Part shown: positions 11,922-14,608 of the stretch, piece after piece
Layout of the letters: every line of letters starts with the position of its first letter
Position numbering within the stretch: position 1 is the first letter of the stretch
Origin: JBFELO01 sp041552055
GTDB taxonomy: Bacteria > Acidobacteriota > Thermoanaerobaculia > Thermoanaerobaculales > Sulfomarinibacteraceae
Assembly: GCA_041552055.1 (NCBI GenBank)
Contig: JBFELO010000111.1
Location: forward strand, 1 to 14,608
Direction of reading: 5' to 3'
Length of the DNA: 14,608 nt
Position numbers and translations under genes: made by a program
The notes under the pieces: generated by a model
What the model was told of the DNA's origin: nothing
The model's database searches: none
The model's input: the letters and a program-made list of their open reading frames with translations, nothing else

Positions 11922-14608
11922 CGGGCCTGCTCCTGCACCGTGCGTCGTGCCAGGTCGGCGAGCACCAGAGCCCGCGCCCGCGGTGCGATTTGGAGCTCGT
12001 CGACGAGCGCGGTCGCGAGCAGCAGGGCCGCGCGGCCGCATCGTCCGTCCAGCGTCTCTACGGCCGTCCACAGTCGGCTTTCTTCGGCGACGACAGCCAC
12101 ACGGGTCTCCCTCGCCAGCCCGAGTGGCTCGCCGTCATGCACCGCTACCGTGGGCGGCGCACCCCGAGCCACCCTCACCAGCCAACGCTCACCACATCGG
12201 GCGGCGGCCGACTCCACGAGCCGGGTCGCACCTGTGCTTCGGGATCGGTCGAGGAGGCCGTCCCACGCGTCCAGGTCGCGCGCCCCGAGCAGGTCTGCCA
12301 CACAGCGACCTTCGTCACGGCTCGCGTCGATCACGGGCAACCCCCGACGGGCCGCATCCCGTGCCACGCTGGACTGCCGGTCACTGCGATAGAGCCTGCC
12401 ACCGCGCGCGAACCGCTGGATCCGGTGCAACGACAACGTGCGGCCGTCCACGGTCGGCACCAGCGGTCTCGAGTACAACGCCCCGACGTTGGTGTACGCC
12501 TGCGGTCGGAGCAACGCTCCACGCAGCAGCCGCGCCATGTCGGCACCGTCATCAGGGGCGGTCACTCGCCTGGCCCATCCGCCCCTCCGCATCCACCGGA
12601 CTCTGCCGATCACCACCACGACCAGCGCCAGGGCCAGCGCCGCGACCCCGGCCACACGCAGGCCGCCACCGCCCACCCGGCTCGGCGCACCCGACGCGTC
12701 ATCAGCGGCGACCTGCTCGTCAGAGCCCGCCACGATGTCGGTCTCCGGCGCTGCCGTCCACGGTTGCTCCGGCGGTCCCACCGGCCCCGCGGTCGTGCTC
12801 GAATCGGCCACCTGCCAGCCGCCGTCCTCGAGGTACTCGACCCAGGCGTGCAGCCCGGGTCTGGTTCGGCCATCCGATCCGATGAACCCTATGACGAGCC
12901 GAGACGGCACCCCTGCCCTGTCGAGGACCGCAGCCAGCAGGGCGTTCTGCACGTCGCAGTCGCCGGCCCCGATCATCAGCGCCCGTTCGAAAACCGGCGT
13001 CCCCTCCATGGCCGCGTCATCGTGCCGTGCCGCAGTCGCCGGCGAGCGGTCGTAGACGATCCAGGATCGGACCGAATCCTCCGCCTCTTCCACGCGCTGC
13101 GCAACCGGCAGCGCGAGCAGTCGGTCTGCGCGCCGCGCGACCGCATCGGGCAATCGCGGCCACCCGCCGACCTGCAGGGTGCCAACGCCACGCGACGGCG
13201 TGCTCCGGTAGCTGAGTGTGCCTCGCGTCTCCCGCTCCAACACGACGGCCGGCTCCCCGGCCGGCGTGGCACGCACTGCGATCGGCTCGCCGTCGAGCCG
13301 AACCGTGGCCGGATCGATGAGGTGGCCGCTCGCCACCGGCAACCGCAGCACCCCGGAGGACGCCGCGATCCTGACCTCGACCTCGAGGCATTCACCGACA
13401 CAGGGAGATCCTCGGTAGCCCACGAGATCGTTGTCCGCAATCCCCGTCTGCGGCCCCCCCGTGGCGTCGAGCCCGGTGAGACGCAGCACGGCGAACAACG
13501 GGTGTGCCGACACCGGCCGATACGCCAGATCGACCGCGGACAGATGGTCGAGTGCATCCACGGTCGGGCCGCCGTAGGCCGCCGCGACATCGCGCAAGGG
13601 ACGTCGCACGATCTCGACACTCGAAGCCGACGGCCGCGACTGAGAGGTCCCACGCTGCCCTTCCACACGCCGGACTCCCGGCACCGACCACTCGGGATAT
13701 GGCAGCCCGATTCCGAACAGAATTCCGATCAGGACCCCCATCGCCACCGTCCCACCGATCCAGCGTACCGACCGGAGCCGCGCCCCCGTGGCGATCCACT
13801 CCAAGGTTCTCGCCAGCCGGCCCTGCGGGGCCTGCCGGTCCAGCTCGGCCCGCACCAATCGCGCCAGCTCACGTCGCGCGGTCCCGACCAGTCGACGCAG
13901 AACGCGGTCCTCCCGCGCCTCGCCGCGCGCCATCAGCACCTGCAGGCGGTCGCTGTCGAGCAGAACCCGCGGCACCAATCCGTCCGGCAGCTCTGCCGAC
14001 GAACGGCGGTCCCGGTCACCGCCCGTCAACAGCTCGTCCAGAAACGCGGCGCGACGAACCCTCAGGCCGTGCGCGAAGACCTCGACTCCGGGTTCGACCG
14101 ACAGCGCCACCGCGCCCCGTAACCCCGGTTGCCGGAACTCGAGACTGGGCGGCGGCAGCCCGAAATCGGCGGACACCGGACGCCCGTTGACCGTCACCTC
14201 GAGCCGTCTCTCCGGGTCGCCACGCAGACGCAGGAAGCGCGCGTCGCCGCGGATGACCCGCATGACCTCGGCCTCGCCCGCGCCCTCGCCGGCCAGCCTT
14301 TCGAGCACGATCTCGGTGCCCGGCAGCATCACACACGAAGCCACGGTGGCGGAGTCCAGCGATCCGTCGAGCATCACCTCCCACCCCTCACCACCAGCGG
14401 TCCGCGATCGGACGGATATCGTCTCAGGGTCGAACCGGAGCACCGACCAGAAGCCGATCCCGAAGCGACCCGCCACCCCCTTCTCATGGCGCTTGCTGCT
14501 CGCGTACAGGGTGAACAGGTAGCGACGCGCGTGCTCGAAGGTCATGCCGCAGCCGTCGTCGCGACAGCGGATCCGGTCGCGACCGGCCTCTCCCTCGATC
14601 GAGAACGC
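11918..14608 (-). CDS. GHKL (Hsp90-like) ATPase - transmembrane - transglutaminase fusion, 5' truncated by the window
   Basis: The frame is open to the window edge, so at least 896 residues are present and the start is missing; the ATG at 14545 is internal. Counting from the edge, DDGCGM (17-22) is the GHKL N-box, ASSK (36-39) the lid, GRFGIGFWS (47-55) the second glycine box and GTEIVLERL (97-105) the end of the ATPase fold. An Hsp90 middle-like region follows (about 145-265). TM1 is about 284-304 (GGTVAMGVLIGILFGIG), after an Arg-rich stretch. A transglutaminase-like domain follows with the triad C551 (GDCDVQN), H587 (LHAWVEY) and D602 (VADSS). TM2 is about 650-669, followed by RVRWMRRGGWARR. 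The positive-inside rule puts the ATPase and C-terminus in the cytoplasm and the transglutaminase outside. The last 220 residues share blocks with the downstream protein. Whether it cross-links, cleaves or only binds a substrate is unknown. Confidence 0.82.
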   Translation of the reverse strand, partial: AFSIEGEAGRDRIRCRDDGCGMTFEHARRYLFTLYASSKRHEKGVAGRFGIGFWSVLRFDPETISVRSRTAGGEGWEVMLDGSLDSATVASCVMLPGTEIVLERLAGEGAGEAEVMRVIRGDARFLRLRGDPERRLEVTVNGRPVSADFGLPPPSLEFRQPGLRGAVALSVEPGVEVFAHGLRVRRAAFLDELLTGGDRDRRSSAELPDGLVPRVLLDSDRLQVLMARGEAREDRVLRRLVGTARRELARLVRAELDRQAPQGRLARTLEWIATGARLRSVRWIGGTVAMGVLIGILFGIGLPYPEWSVPGVRRVEGQRGTSQSRPSASSVEIVRRPLRDVAAAYGGPTVDALDHLSAVDLAYRPVSAHPLFAVLRLTGLDATGGPQTGIADNDLVGYRGSPCVGECLEVEVRIAASSGVLRLPVASGHLIDPATVRLDGEPIAVRATPAGEPAVVLERETRGTLSYRSTPSRGVGTLQVGGWPRLPDAVARRADRLLALPVAQRVEEAEDSVRSWIVYDRSPATAARHDDAAMEGTPVFERALMIGAGDCDVQNALLAAVLDRAGVPSRLVIGFIGSDGRTRPGLHAWVEYLEDGGWQVADSSTTAGPVGPPEQPWTAAPETDIVAGSDEQVAADDASGAPSRVGGGGLRVAGVAALALALVVVVIGRVRWMRRGGWARRVTAPDDGADMARLLRGALLRPQAYTNVGALYSRPLVPTVDGRTLSLHRIQRFARGGRLYRSDRQSSVARDAARRGLPVIDASRDEGRCVADLLGARDLDAWDGLLDRSRSTGATRLVESAAARCGERWLVRVARGAPPTVAVHDGEPLGLARETRVAVVAEESRLWTAVETLDGRCGRAALLLATALVDELQIAPRARALVLADLARRTVQEQAR

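Noticed and set aside
11525..14122. Long plus-strand open frame opposite the ATPase-transglutaminase gene
   Set aside because: Its product is low-complexity Arg/Pro/Ser/His-rich with no motif, as expected for GC-rich antisense. The minus strand carries clear catalytic motifs.

Overview
The window is high-GC bacterial DNA (my visual impression; composition was not calculated). Its gene content suggests an Acidobacteriota-like organism, perhaps of the Thermoanaerobaculia type. The hints are secreted beta-helix proteins with 'choice-of-anchor' ends, a DDFET...W tag, a Tat-exported DUF362 protein next to a DUF6599-like lipoprotein, and secreted proteins with an 'RTNIGF' domain. This placement is inference; Myxococcota or another GC-rich lineage cannot be excluded. 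There are no rRNA or tRNA genes, CRISPR arrays or recognisable insertion sequences.

Layout. (1) 1-191 is the tail of a secreted beta-helix protein. (2) 192-442 is a repeat-rich spacer with a (GTCTCC)n tract and hairpins. (3) 443-2047 encodes a second beta-helix protein, broken by one in-frame TAG at 860-862. (4) 6200 to 2215 on the minus strand is a tight four-gene cluster: Tat-exported DUF362 protein, DUF6599-like lipoprotein, COG1237-type metallo-beta-lactamase-fold hydrolase, and membrane-anchored bilobal aspartic protease. Its genes overlap by 4 nt, are separated by 28 nt, or overlap by 1 nt. (5) 6465-7040 is an isolated prepilin-like protein with an unusually long acidic leader. (6) 7500-8777 and 8980-10248 are tandem paralogues for secreted two-domain proteins of unknown function. 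Each has its own candidate promoter, and a hairpin lies between them. (7) A strong terminator at 10269-10296 separates these from two minus-strand genes.

Those last two genes (14608 to 10338) are the most unusual part. The upstream gene runs off the window edge. It joins an Hsp90/MutL-like GHKL ATPase domain, a membrane segment, an extracytoplasmic transglutaminase-like domain with a Cys-His-Asp triad, a second membrane segment and a cytoplasmic C-terminal region. The downstream gene starts on the stop codon of the first (GTGA overlap). It looks like a soluble, degenerate GHKL relative that shares C-terminal blocks with its partner but lacks the ATP-binding motifs and the transglutaminase. 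Together they look like a two-component, membrane-spanning, ATP-dependent assembly whose role I do not know.
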